This document shows, piece by piece, positions 1 through 11,829 of a stretch of DNA of 64,000 nucleotides. The notes below the pieces were generated by a model. The model did not search any database, was not told where the DNA came from, and saw only the letters and a program-made list of their open reading frames with translations. Origin of the DNA: Ischnura elegans (Eukaryota; Arthropoda; Insecta; Odonata; Coenagrionidae); assembly GCF_921293095.1 (NCBI RefSeq), contig NC_060246.1:89029030-89093029 (forward strand). The letters run 5' to 3'. Every line of letters starts with the position of its first letter. Position 1 is the stretch's first letter. Made by a program: the position numbers and the translations under genes.

Positions 1-1220
1 AAACGAATTAAAGATGTCGTAACTTCACTTCCTCGCGGTAGACATTCTCTCAGTAATTTGTGGAAACTGGAAGTTAAAGGAATTTGTATCCATTAGTGGT
101 GAAGGACTGATCTTTCAATAATTTCAAACACGTGCTAATTACCACTTCACCACTAAGCCATCTCAGATTCTTATACCTTATATTGTAGATGATCAATCAC
201 TACCCAGGTCAATGGAAGAAGAGTAAATTACATTCGAATGTTTTATTCGAGTGTCTATAGATCTCAATGAACATTGATTTGTATTTACTCAGTAACTAAA
301 TAAATTATCTTGTCGTTACGGAGAGCCTTTAGAATTTGAACAAATTTAATGTAAACCTAACTCCCTCAAAATCTTGTAGTGCAATGGAAATATGTATCAT
401 GCGACTAATGGAATGGTGCCTTGGAGGAATTTGTATTTAATGAGAGCTAGTGCTGATTACATATTTAAATTCATTTTTTGTTGTGAAGTTTCTATATTTA
501 ATGTATTTTTGCTTAACATTTGAATCATGTTTCACTTATACCACATAAATATTTCCATCTGGCTCATTTTTATCCAAAGACTTGTGCAAAATGTATGCGA
601 AGAAAAAATTTGTTCAGGTATTCCGTAATTCAAGAGAAATCTCTGGGAACATATTCCTCCAAATATCGACAAGCGGAGTGGATGGGAGGAAAGGAATTTT
701 ACGGCCCCTTAAACATGGAATTGGGTCAGGCAATTTCTCAAGCCTCCTGAATTCCAGCCCAAAATATTTTTTAATCCAAGATAACCATGTAACCTTGCCC
801 TTTGATTATCTCTTCATGAATTTATATTTGCGTATATCTTGCCTGATTCGGTACCCACTTGAATTTCATCAATTTTTCTGCGCTAGCATTGTGTATAAAT
901 CACCAACATTGCTAGCAATGCTAGTGATTTATTTAAAAAAGCCTATCCGTTGCTAGGCCTTTGAATAGCTAAGAAGAAAATCGGACCAATGATATTCCAC
1001 CTTAATTGGGTTGAAAAAAATATAATGCAGCTACTAAGACAGGCCCGCTAACGTAATATCAGATTCCACCGCACGGTTAGTGAATGTGCAATGATCTTCT
1101 GAATGAAAAGGTAACTAATAAGTAAAATTCGACTGCGCTTACGTAATTATGTCTAATTTGCAGAGTATGCATGCATATGGATCGGAAAAATGAGGCTAAG
1201 CATGAATCACGTGATACTTG
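1..1220. other. AT-rich intergenic stretch, no gene recognised
   Basis: No conserved protein, RNA gene or repeat was recognised. The open frames are short and lack any domain signature. One near-perfect palindrome (34 bp, two mismatched pairs, centred on GCTAGC) lies at 897-930. An E-box-like CACGTG at 1208-1213 sits just upstream of the TATA element described in the next entry. Confidence 0.5.
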
Positions 1221-1336
1221 ACCGTATAAAAGTCCAAATAGGCTATATAGCATCCAAGGACTTGCTTAAGGTCAAGTGCTGTGTGATTCTGGCTTCAGAA
1301 TATTTTTGGACCGATAAATTTCGCTGCTTATTATTG
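1208..1336 (+). promoter_or_regulatory. Candidate TATA promoter with short non-coding first exon
   Basis: TATAAAAG at 1225-1232 is a consensus TATA box, and the palindromic E-box CACGTG lies about 12 bases upstream. A start site would be expected near 1252-1260. A strong splice donor (G|GTAAGT) follows at 1337, so a first exon of roughly 80 bases without ATG can be drawn. The target gene is unknown; it could be an alternative start for the aminopeptidase at 22 kb or an unrelated gene. This is inference from motif spacing only. Confidence 0.3.
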
Positions 1337-2324
1337 GTAAGTACATCATATTTTTAGTATACTTGAAAATTTAGTTACATTGATAGTAATGGAACCGAAA
1401 AATATAACTTCCGTGGCTTAAAATAATTTCAAACTGTGAGAAATAGTTTTTCGATTGCCAAAGAAGTTGTAAGAAATTGGATGAATTTAAATTTGAAATA
1501 GGACAACCTCTGATCAATCATGGCATGACCTTTAAGGATGTTAAAAGAGGCGTAATGAATGGTGACAAAATTTTCTTGTCTTGAAGGTGTTTACCCATCG
1601 AGAAATGAAATACCGAGTTTATATAATATACAGTACTAAGTGAATCTCAAAAACAATGAAGGAAACAATGGCTGTAAATAGTAAAAAAGCTTTATTCCAG
1701 TATCCCTACGAGTATAAAACGATTCTATACTTTTTTCTAAGAATGACATGAATCTTTGTTTCTCTTTAGATTCTTCATGAGGAATGCTATTTAACGCTTA
1801 CTTTACGTGACTTATTGGAATAAAGTATTAAATACTTCCAAGGGAAGCTTTCAATGAAATTTTTGCACGAACGGCACAAAAAATCACCAAGAGCCCTAAC
1901 GTTGATTTTAAGACGTGAATCTATGCGCTATGATTTTTGTACACAAAACTTAGATGAAATCAAGTCCAAGCGTGTGAGTCCCATAAAATAATCTCTATCG
2001 AATATATTGTAGGTTTAGTTGTTCTTCTGTAATAATCTGGGCAAAGACTAATCATGTTGATAAATGAGAAGTGACTTTATTCGTATTTTTTTTTATAAAA
2101 GGAACAAAATCTTGTTAATGTCACGCTATGAAGAGTTAATTAGGTGTGGCCTTATAGCCAATTAAGATGGCATTAACAGTGTAATGTTTATTTTTTATGC
2201 AATGAACGCTAAAATATCCTTTAGGTGACCGTGTGTTCCTGATATTCTTGTCGATAAGTTGTCCATGATCGGTCCTGAATCTTCCTTCTTCGCAATCCCC
2301 GGAGAATAATAAAGGATAATAATT

Positions 2325-2624
2325 TCGACGGATGGGAGTTGCCGCGGAGAGTAAGAACGGCGAAAGTGAGCGCGTTGGCGCCGCAGTCTCGAGTTGCGAG
2401 GGGTTGAAAGCGAAAGTAGGTGGCCGGCAGCGGTGGGGCGGCAGGTGGATTATCTCGGCGAAGGTCGTCGGCGCGCGGAAAGTAGTGCCAAGGGCATCGG
2501 CGCGATTTCACTCCGCTCGCCATACCCGCCCTTTTCTCGCCACCACACTCCAGCGGACGATGTCCACCTCTGTCGCCTCGGAGTGAATGTGAAATAGAAC
2601 GATTTTCGGCTTCTGGCCACGAAA
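2325..2624 (+). promoter_or_regulatory. CpG island, possible distal 5' UTR exon
   Basis: About 300 bases are clearly richer in G+C and CpG than the AT-rich surroundings. The island ends in a good splice donor (CGAAA|GTAAGA, GT at 2625). The aminopeptidase start exon at 22.3 kb is preceded by a polypyrimidine tract and CAG (22,151), so this island could be its untranslated first exon across an intron of about 19.5 kb. That link is inference. Short open frames on both strands here are composition effects and match no known domain. Confidence 0.35.
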
Positions 2625-2625
2625 G

Positions 2626-3335
2626 TAAGATTGAAATGGCAAAATCTGAGAGAGCTGACTGAAAGAATATGACGACTTTAAGTTGTTAACTGTTTACGCT
2701 AACTTTCATGTTTTCTACGTTTTTGTTTTCACGTTGTTTATGTTTTTTTAATGTAGTTTATTTCGATTGGAAATTTTTATCAATCATTTCCATCAAATTT
2801 TATGCTCACGAAAAAGGAAATGTATTATGATTTTAATGCAGCTCATAATTTCAGGCTTAACTGTTTGAAACCTTTTCATTGCGGAAAATAAAGTAATAAA
2901 CTTTGCAAGGTTCAACGATATGTTTAAAAACACAAACTGGTTTTTTAAAAATATATTTGTGAACCTTACAAAGTTTATTTGTTTATTTTCCATAATGTTA
3001 ATGGAATGTATTTTTGAATATTTCTTTGCTGACTTATTCTATTCCCTAAAACTATACTGAAGTGGAGGCTGCCATCATGGCCAGCTTTTGGTTATCGCGG
3101 AGCCACTTTGAGCGCTATTGCTTATACACTGATAACGCTGCTGCTAGCGCTTTGATAAGTAGGTACTGCCGTGCCAATGTTATTGTTGCCATAATATTGC
3201 ACACAATCATCCAAAGCTTTGTTTCCTGCACGGTAGGTTATCTTGAAATTCTAGCACATGTCTAGCCTTGAATGAGGTTAATAATTTGGTAGTCACTGGG
3301 CTAAGGGGAAAAGTTATCTCACGTTCTATATTTAC
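2626..3335. other. AT-rich stretch, nothing recognised
   Basis: No gene, RNA or repeat structure was recognised between the CpG island and the hAT MITE that starts at 3344. Confidence 0.4.
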
Positions 3336-3343
3336 ATTAATAG

Positions 3344-4417
3344 CAGGGATGGCAATAGAAACTAAACGAAAGTCAAAACCAGTAAATTTTCGATAGTTTC
3401 ATCCCCGAGAACGAAAAATAGAAACGCAATGAAATGGATTTAAACCCAGGGAGTTAGGACCGTATTCTTAGTGGACCCTACACATCCGTCCCTACATAAC
3501 AAAAGGCCCCTACATGCGTTTCTCAGTCGACCCTACATAAGTGGTGGGGGGTAATTCCGTCGTCAAGTTCTCTGAGATGACGTAGATGACGGCGCAGCGC
3601 CAATTTTACACTCTGGTGGTGTAATGGAACTAACTATGAAACTAAGAAAAGACGACCGAAAATGTATGGCCGAGCATATTGTTTTTGTAGGGTGTAGGAC
3701 TGGTTCAGCTACCCTACATCAAGTAAGGCCCGTTTAGTTCCAAAAACGGCCATATGTAGGGCTTGATGTGGCGTATGTAGGGCGAGATCGGTTTATGTAG
3801 GGGCTGATGACGTATCCAGGGTCGGTTGGCCCTACAGGGTCGACTAAGAATACGGCCCTTAAACTCAGGGTCGAAACGAAATCGGAGTCGAAACTACTTC
3901 ACGTCGAAACTAAACCAAAACTCTGGGACGAAACGAAACGTCGATATTGTGTCGCACGGGAGGGACCGGAGGGATGTTTCACCATCAAACGGTTTAGTTT
4001 CGACCCACACACGGAGTACAAAGTATGGTTGAATGAAGTAAAGGTTCGACCTACCGCCATTAGATGCATGGGACTCTCATATTTTTGCCACTACCAGGAG
4101 AACGGTGAACACAAACTGGCCATTCATATTTAAGTTCGATGTTTTAACCACTCTACAAAAATGCCAAACGTAGTGGATCGAAACTATTCTGTGTTATCCC
4201 CATCCACTCAACTTCTGGGATCGAAACTTAACTATAAACAGAGGAGTTTCGATTAATTTAGTTTCGTTCCTGGGAGAAAAATTTCGTACCCGGTCGAAAC
4301 ATAACTCCTTGACGATTTTAATTTCGTGCGGGAACGAAACTAAACCTAGTTCTCGTATTATCGTTTCCATCAGAGTTGAAACGAAACATTTCCGTTTCGT
4401 TTCACTTGCCATCCCTG
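3344..4417. mobile_element. hAT-type MITE (copy 1) with perfect 8-bp target duplication
   Basis: The element begins CAGGGATGGCAA and ends TTGCCATCCCTG, 12-bp perfect inverted termini of hAT type. Both ends are flanked by the same 8 bases, ATTAATAG (3336-3343 and 4418-4425), the target duplication length of hAT transposons. The interior is built of many GAAACGAAAC-like repeats on both strands and encodes no transposase, so it is non-autonomous. A second MITE (3457-3858) is inserted in it. Inverted, partly truncated copies lie at 12.3-13.3 kb. Confidence 0.85.
3457..3858. mobile_element. PIF/Harbinger-like MITE nested in the hAT MITE
   Basis: The termini are GGACCGTATTCTTAGT and ACTAAGAATACGGCCC, near-perfect inverted repeats, flanked on both sides by TTA (3454-3456 and 3859-3861). 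A 3-bp TTA duplication fits PIF/Harbinger. The paralogous hAT copy at 12,700-13,339 lacks this 402-bp insert and reads straight through the site near 13,230, which gives an empty-site comparison. The interior repeats CCCTACA and TGTAGGG motifs. No coding capacity was seen. Confidence 0.75.
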
Positions 4418-4670
4418 ATTAATAGTAAGAGCAGGCCTCTGCTCGGTCCGAAGAGTACAAGGCTAGAGACGACGATTCGTGTTAGTGTGGGACATATACC
4501 TAACATCATGAGTCTATTCGTGTGGGTAGTCGTAAGCGACGAGTCAGAAATATAGACGATTTGGTGATTATGCCTAAAACACCCTGTATTTAATGGAAAT
4601 TATATTTAATTTGATATATAAAACGTGAGAACTAACGTTACCGTCCGAAACAGCCAATGAGCCATCTTAC
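4418..4670 (+). repeat. Flank shared in inverted orientation with 12,448-12,699
   Basis: The roughly 250 bases after the hAT MITE, from TAAGAGCAGGCCTCTGCTC to GAAACAGCCAATGAGCC, recur as the reverse complement at 12,448-12,699. The similarity stops just after GAGCC here, whereas the other copy runs into more hAT sequence. The duplicated unit is therefore hAT plus host or older repeat flank, not the transposon alone. Confidence 0.75.
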
Positions 4671-4679
4671 CGGAGAAAG

Positions 4680-6850
4680 AAATGTCGGATGGGGAGAGGT
4701 GGATGATAACGTGATTAGGGATGTCTAAAGGGCATAGCCGGATAAGAAGGTGAAAAGTCCCCCCTCCGGGATTTTTCCCGTACTTGGGGTATGCGATTTG
4801 GGATCAAATAGGACAAACGTCCCAATATTTCCAGCCCGCTAGATGCCCACCAGGGCCGGCTAGATCGAAAAAATGATTTTCACTCTTTTTTAAATATCTC
4901 GGTCAAGAATGCATATTTTTTAATGCTGTTTCCGGAATTTGATACCTTATTTAATGGCACATATTTCCAATTGTTTCAAGAACTTCGAGTGGGGCAAGAA
5001 GATATAGCGTCGATTTGAACATTTCTAATGCATGTTTTCATAAAACTTTCTTGAGAGGGCCAAGAAGAAAAAAGCGTTTTCTGGAGGTGTTTTTTTAATA
5101 CCTTTCGGCTGGCGTATTGAAAATATAACTTTTAGGTGGTGGAACATCGCGAAAAATGCGATTGAAAATATGCGATTTTGGCCATTTGGCTCTATGCTCT
5201 GGCCCTCCATAACACCCCTCTTTAGTTATTATAGTATTCTACCGATTAAAGTGCTCACCACAGGGACAGAATTGTATTGATACTGGTTCCGAAAATGCCC
5301 TTTGAATCGCAATCGCATTCTTCGCAGCAGAAAATCACCATATGAGTATTTAATTTAATGTTGGTCACTGCCCTAGGCTACTATTCTCACTCTCACATCG
5401 TTACGAGAGGTGATAGGCGAGCCTTGAGTAGCTCCTCCTACCAAAGTACCAAACGGTTTCCGCAATGACCGGCGTGACAGTGACAGGACTCGAACCCACG
5501 ACCTTGGTTTACTGGGAGATTTGAGCTGGACATCAAGTCCTTAAATGGGTCAAGTTTGTGACGAATAGGAAAAGTAAGTTTCCAAATCGATGTTTTTAGC
5601 TAATTACGAGCCCGTTGCAAGAAAATTATAATAACTAAATGAGTTAGGATAGATAGGAGGAATGCTCAGGATCAACTCATTTTTCTTCTCTCTTGAAGAA
5701 ATTTGAAATTATATTTTTTCATGGGCAGTTGCCAATTTCCATGTGAAGTCGTAGCACGTTGTAGAATGACAACAAATGAAAATATTCTACTCCTTCTTAA
5801 AAAAATTAGTTCTTTCGCTGATTTTTGATGAAAGGATAATTCTATATGCTCAATGGTTGTAAGAATTTTAACAAATGTATTACCGAGTGAGCTAAAAACA
5901 AAATCTATGAATATTTATCATTATTAAAGTGACGCAAATATAATTGAATCACGTACCAAATATAATGCAATATTCCTCCTTGGTGCATCTATTATCTAGT
6001 CTATATTTTTGTACAATGTAGATTTCATGGAGTTAAATGAATTCCTCTTAGTCTAATTAACGAACCCTATTCGAAGCGAGCCATGTTTAAGTAAGTATCA
6101 ATTGCTTTAATACATATGCGCCTTCCTTTAGTTTTATAACCTCAATAAACACATTTTGCTAAGGAATTGAGTACAGAAATTAGAGTTCCCATTTGTATTT
6201 ACCAAAATTATTGAAATGTGTTTATGCCTGTAATATATTCCAGGAATTCGATCTAACTCTCGTTTCAAAGAGCGGCGCTATCTTTAGCTTATGCTCGTTT
6301 CCGACAGTTCGGGCATTCATTATTTCTGGGTACAAAAGTTGATTTTTCCCCATGAGAATGGTTTCTTTATTGATAATTTTTAGCAATAAATGATTTGATG
6401 AAATTCAAACGAATTTTTTAAACATGTTTATAGTATTTTATCTTTACTATTTGTTTTTCCAGAAAACTTACTCGTATTTGATAGTTTTGAAACTGTTTTA
6501 GATATTTTATCAAAGTATATTATTTGATTTTTCCAGAAAACTTATTCGCAGTTACCCTCCTTGGATTTATTACTAAAAACTATGGCGTATATATTTTCAA
6601 GAGAGCCGATAAGTCGCGTCACGTTCCAATGGCGTCTGAGATTTGACGTATCTGCCTGGCCAGCTCACTCGCTCAATGCATTCTAACTCAGTGAGCCCAA
6701 CAGTCTGGTTCTCGTAACCCTGATAGTGCTCCATATTTCTTTCTCCTCTACCGAGCACATTGAGTTCCACGAATGTGCGCGAAATAATTGAGCATCTCAG
6801 AGGAGGAGGCCTAGATACGAGCCACACACGGAGAGGGAGTGCAATAAGAT
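4680..6850. other. Intergenic stretch, one possible SINE remnant, otherwise nothing recognised
   Basis: No gene was recognised. A tRNA-like B-box on the minus strand near 5487-5500 is listed separately. The remainder is AT-rich unique-looking sequence. Confidence 0.4.
5365..5545 (-). repeat. Possible tRNA-derived SINE remnant
   Basis: Read on the minus strand, the sequence has GGTCGTGGGTTCGAGTCC, a consensus RNA polymerase III B-box in a T-arm-like context, close to the same segment of the clearer SINE at 31.7 kb (GGTCGTGGGTTCAAATCC). The A-box region is poor and no target duplication was found. This is probably an old, decayed SINE; it is not a functional tRNA gene because no full cloverleaf could be drawn. 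Confidence 0.35.
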
Positions 6851-6861
6851 GGTCTTATATA

Positions 6862-6881
6862 TGTGTGTGTGTGTGTGTGTG
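6862..6881. repeat. (TG)n microsatellite
   Basis: Uninterrupted dinucleotide TG repeat of ten units following TATATA. Confidence 0.9.
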
Positions 6882-7051
6882 AGTCTGCTCGCAGGATCCA
6901 GGTCAAGAGAACGCAATCTGCAGTGCGATGCATTGTGCACAGAGGAGCAGGCGGGGAACGCCCTTATCAGCCATTGCAACTCGTTTACCTTCTCACTCAC
7001 GGGATACTATTAGTGAAGGTTCACTCTCGGTGAGGTTGATATGCGTATATG

Positions 7052-7596
7052 CAGTGGCGTAACTAGGAATATGCTTTGGGGGGGGGGAGGGGATGAGATG
7101 GCCTGCGGTGGCGATCCCCCCCCCAGGCAACGGGGTCCGGAAATATTTTTTAAAATGGCATGCCCGGAAATACATTTTACATCATTTTGGCAATAAAAAT
7201 TTAAATTTAAGCGGATAAAGCTATTACTTACGCGTATATCAAACTATACAAGAGTTTTTATTTTTTTTATTCCATTGAGGCCTTGGGGGGGGGGGGGGTG
7301 ACCCGGTTGGCAAGAGTCCGTGACGTCACCACCTACTCTACAACAAGGGCTGCGTTCATTATTTTATGTTGCGATCAATTTTCTGTACGATCAATTTTCG
7401 ATGTCGCTGCACAGGTTTAAATAGTACGGAAATATCATTTTTAGGCCACCATAGCGTTTAACTAGGGCGCTTAAACCCAGTTTTAATTATGTAATCCAAA
7501 GTGCATATACGCAGTTTTTAATTTTTTGTAATTTCATTGAGGCCTTGGGGGGGGGGGGTCTATCCCTTAATCCCCCGTCCCATAGATGAGCCACTG
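7052..7596. mobile_element. hAT-type MITE (CAGTGGCGTAACTA family) with internal inverted copy of its right flank
   Basis: The element starts CAGTGGCGTAACTA and ends GATGAGCCACTG, with perfect 8-bp duplications CGTATATG at 7044-7051 and 7597-7604. Compared with family members at 53,992-54,277 and 61,709-61,970 (260-290 bp), this copy is about twice as long. It runs to the G-rich 3' part (GAGGCCTTGGGG, about 7270-7297), then contains about 214 bases that are the reverse complement of the chromosomal flank at 7597-7816, then repeats the 3' part and ends. Non-coding. Confidence 0.8.
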
Positions 7597-7816
7597 CGTA
7601 TATGCACTTTGGGTTCCATAGGTAATTAAAGCTGGGTTTAAGCGCCAAAGTTAAACGCTATCATGGTGGCCTAAAAATGATATTTCCGTACTATTTAAAC
7701 GTGTGCAGCGACATCGAAAATTTATCGTACAGAAAATTGATCGCAACATAAAATAATGAACCCTTGTTGCAGAGTAGGTGGTGACGTCACGGACTATTAC
7801 CTACCGGGTTACCGCT
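7298..7816. repeat. Large inverted repeat: arms 7298-7511 and 7597-7816
   Basis: Arm 1 (ACCCGGTTGGCAAGAGTCCG to CAAAGTGCATATACG) is the imperfect reverse complement of arm 2 (CGTATATGCACTTTGG to CGGACTATTACCTACCGGGT), with an 85-base spacer that is the MITE 3' terminus. Arm 2 is genuine right flank because it begins with the target duplication, so arm 1 is the copied, inverted version. Similarity is high across more than 200 bases with scattered substitutions and small gaps. Confidence 0.85.
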
Positions 7817-7819
7817 TAT

Positions 7820-10800
7820 CTTATACTCCTCTCCTCGTGCAGCGTACTCGCGTGGTTCGTTGTTGCTTATGATCTCTTGTGCGATTCCTTCACGCAATGA
7901 GTGATTCCCTCTGTACGTTATTACCAACAAGAACTCTAATGACGTCACCTACTCATTAAAGTGAGCAATAAATTTCGCGCTTTTTTTAACTTAGGAGCGA
8001 ATGACCGAATTTTTTATTCGCATTAACTGATAATTGCCTTCCATCTTACGAATTATTTTGATCAAATGCGATCCCTGGGCTGAGCGAATGATTTCATTCA
8101 ACGTCAGAGTCATCCGGGAGTATTTTTTGTGGCGTTCGGCGTGCACAGGCGTTCACGCGGATTTAAATTCACGGATTAAAAAAATTAAATAATAAATCTC
8201 TTAAATTAATTTCTCTGGGACACTGATTTTTAGAGTCAACGACAGTGTGTTTCAAAAACATTCACCTCTCCTTACCACCGCACTTTCCCTCCGCAATTCA
8301 CGCCGCACCAAACCAAGCCCCCCCCCAGCCAGCTTCTCCCTCCCCTTACTTAGTCACACAACCCAAACTCTGCTGGTTTCCACCTACCCTCCAACTCCCT
8401 TCAAATCTTAACCCTCCATTACTCTTTCAACTCGCCCTAAACGGGGTTGTACGGTAAAAATATTTGTACTCGAGAATGACGCCTTAGCGTCTAAACGCGT
8501 CGTACCAAATAAAAACTCTGTGAAAATTTACAAAGGTCGTTTATTTTCAATAAAATGTAAGGTTTTCCGATGCGTGTAAAGTGATAACGCCTTACCAGAA
8601 TGGGCAACATGAATACCTCCAAAGCATCCCCGAAGCAAATTTCTGGCTATGAGCCTGATTTGGAGAACCTATTATCATAAAAATTTTCCACGTAATGGCG
8701 TAGATGTTTTGGATTGACTCAAGGTGTCACTATGTATTAATAATTACGATATCTCATTTTCCGCTCTTTATGGTTCTATGTCATGATTTAGGGTCGGAAG
8801 ATACGACTTTGAATGTTCCTCGAGTGCTAGGCCCGAGAGCGTTAGGACCCGGGAAGATATTTTAAGTAAACAAGCGTTCGTCGTCGACTGTGTAACCTCT
8901 CACGGCATGAAACTCGATCACGAGGCATTGAATATTCATTGGCAGGCAGTCTCACCTTTAGCTCACGCAGCCAACGAACCCTAATTAATGAGAGACAGCC
9001 CTTAAGATTTCACGAAATTCCAGCGGAGAAGCACTGATTTGCACCACCTTCATGGGTGAGAAAGATGAATAGGAATTTTTAATTTGCATCGGTGAGATTT
9101 GAATTTATGTGATTATTAGGAATGGATTATTTTTGGGAAACGCATTATAGTTTCCTTAGGATAATGTCATGATAAGGTAGCATAAGGTAGGATAAGATAG
9201 CAATTTCTGTGCTACAAATTATAAATAGAAAAATAACTAAATACTAGGGAATCAGGGTTTGATAAATAAACATCAGTTGTCAGAAGTAAATTTCACACTC
9301 TTCTCACCCGTCGTGGTTTCGCCATATTATTTGTTTCAAAAGATCTTGACAAAGTAGGAGTCATTTTAAAAGTCTTGAAGAAATCCCTCATGATAACTCC
9401 TAATCTCAAAACCATGGTCGTTGAGGGTTACTTTTCAACTTATCTACACGAGTTTCTTGTCCTATTTTATTTATCCCGAATAATAAACACTCTGGTATCA
9501 ACATAATTAACTGCCATCTTATCTTTTTTCTCAGGCTTCTTTTCCTACATCTTTATTCCTCTAATATTTTATATTTTCTCTCTTTATCCTAAGCCTTTCC
9601 TCGGTTCTTGGTTCAGTTGCCTCACTTCTTTCATCCTTTCTTTCCTGCACGAAACCCATGGAAAGCCTATTATCCCCTCTTAACTTTCCTTTCTGATCCG
9701 CAACCGCTTTCCCAGTACATCATTTCTTCCTTTACGGACCTTTTCTGAGAGCCACGATCATCGAGTGGTACATTACGAGACCCAGGTGGCCTGTGTATAA
9801 GGAGATAACAGATTCTTTATTGACAGGCAATCAAGCCTAGTTGAAACCAATTCCATTGAAATTCTTTGGCCGTCCCAATAATACGCTATCTACTCCAGTC
9901 ACCGCGTAATTGATAAGTCCCGCCTATATTACCGTTGAATGTATTTTCCATCAAGTTACCCGTTACTTGTGGTTGCTATTTTTCAAAATGCAAAATATCT
10001 CTATTTTTCAAAAAACAATCTCTTACAAACAGGTCACAAAAAAGTGTAGCAATCATATTTCTCAGCTATTTGTATTCAAGTGCAGTATCAACCAGATTAA
10101 GCCCATCTATTTGGTTTGCGTATTTATATTTCCATGCTGTTGGACAATGATTTATATATCTGGCGATAGGTATTTGTGTACGTCCATAATTGTTCCACTT
10201 CTAAAGTCCTGAGCCCATTGAAATTATTCATTTCGTTTCTGCTTGCTTCAGCCTTTCAAAACGCCTCTGTGTTTATTTGCGGTATTTATATTCGCTTATA
10301 AATATGTTTTGCCAAATAGGGAACGGAATATGTATCTAATTCGTTAATCATTTAAGTTTTTTGCCGGATTTGCGCAAGTTTATATTTATTAATTTACAGA
10401 ATAGTTTCCGTCATGTTTTTTCCTCGCAAAAAGGGTCATTCAGCTTGAATGAATCCAGTACTACAAAATACTTCAGTAATCCTAGCGACAATTTGGTCTT
10501 TAGCTGACATTGTACGTCCATTCCCACTGAAATGCATCTTTTTGTTAGTTGAAAAACTTGAGTACACCTTGAATGAACTCATTCCCTAATGAAAAGAGAT
10601 TTTCTGTGATTGTCCTAGGTTAATCTAGGCACAGATGCGGTATGTATAGGTAATATAATAGCCTGTCTGTAGATCTACCTGAAAATAAAACAACCTTGGC
10701 TGATTTCAAATATATCGCAGTGGTACCAACGCACTGTCATTTTGGAATGAAGTAATGCAATAAGTGTTTATTAGTTACACGATAGTGCCTCATTTCGGCT

Positions 10801-11320
10801 GTCAATTTCTTGGGAATTGAAAAATTATAAGTATTATCCTTCACGAACCTCGCTAATCTATCTCAATGTTTCATTGCTTGACGTACCCGCTCTGATCGTA
10901 TTTCCAACGATAAAAGGCTGCCGGGCTCAATATCGTCCAACTTCAGTTTCGCCCAATCTTTTCCTCGTAAATCATCCATTCGTCCTTCATCCCTTGGGAT
11001 ATTTCAAAGCCTTTCCAGAAGTTCCGCAGACGTGGAAAAAGAAGTTAGAAAACTTCGTGCGAGGGAGAACTTCGAAAGAAAAACTGGCCAATCCTACGGG
11101 TCGATAGGGAGGGAGAATCAATTAATTTGTTCGCCGTGACTTACATAGCGCTTCGAATCGAGATAATCATGTGTGGTATGCGGATTATCTTTTTTGAACC
11201 AATATATACATCATTAACTTTTAGAGCTCAAACCGTTCCTAATTGGCCATCCTCGAGTTTCAATTAGGCAAGTAAACCACAGAAACTATAGTGATGTTGC
11301 AGTGAACTTAACTTTTCTGC
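7820..11320. other. Intergenic stretch, nothing recognised
   Basis: No conserved coding region, RNA gene or clear transposon terminus was recognised. Open frames such as the proline-rich one near 8245-8457 and those at 9910-10,212 and 10,817-11,107 lack domains, splice context and codon-usage signs of a gene. Confidence 0.45.
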
Positions 11321-11470
11321 TACAGTGGAACCTGGATAATTCGAACTTCTTTTATTCAAATATTTTTTTGGTTCCCTAGCATTTTGTATTCAAACAATGC
11401 TAAAAAAAACGTGGAAAATTCGTATTTTATTTTGGATAATTCGAATTTTTGGTGTGTCAAATTAATATAT
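11321..11470 (+). mobile_element. pogo/Tigger-like terminal fragment
   Basis: TA followed by CAGTGGAACCTGGATAATTC at 11,323 matches the characteristic inverted terminus of pogo/Tigger-group Tc1/mariner elements, which duplicate TA. A related GGATAATTCGAA recurs near 11,444. No opposite terminus was found nearby, so this is probably a solo end or truncated MITE. Confidence 0.5.
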
Positions 11471-11669
11471 AAATTATAATCTGCGACTCATATAATTTTA
11501 AATCCATCGGAAAATATGCTATATGAAAAAGATAAGTATATAAAGAAGATATCTATACCATTTATGTGAATCCTTTTGTTTGATGTTTCTAGATGTTGGT
11601 TCTTTGATTTCATTGCATTCGATAGACTTAAACTTAGCAGGCTTCTGGCAGAAACTTAGTAACGACAGT

Positions 11670-11821
11670 CAGTGGCGGATACAGGATAAATAGGGGGTAA
11701 GATCCCAGCAGTAGTAGGTGTCCGAACAAAATTACCATTCTATCTAGTGTTATTTGTATGCCCAAGGGATTGGATAAGGGGCTATGGCCCCTTAGCCCCC
11801 TCCCCCATAGATCCGCCACTG
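11670..11821. mobile_element. Short hAT-type MITE (152 bp)
   Basis: The termini are CAGTGGCGGATACAGG and CATAGATCCGCCACTG. The flanking octamers ACGACAGT (11,662-11,669) and ACCACAGT (11,822-11,829) match at 7 of 8 positions, consistent with an aged 8-bp hAT target duplication. G-runs and C-runs lie just inside the ends, as in the other CAGTGG MITEs here. Non-coding. Confidence 0.8.
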
Positions 11822-11829
11822 ACCACAGT

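Noticed and set aside
3807..4412. Open frames of 108 and 72 codons over the hAT MITE
   Set aside because: They arise from GAAACGAAAC repeats and recur as similar translations in the inverted copy at 12.7 kb; not genes.
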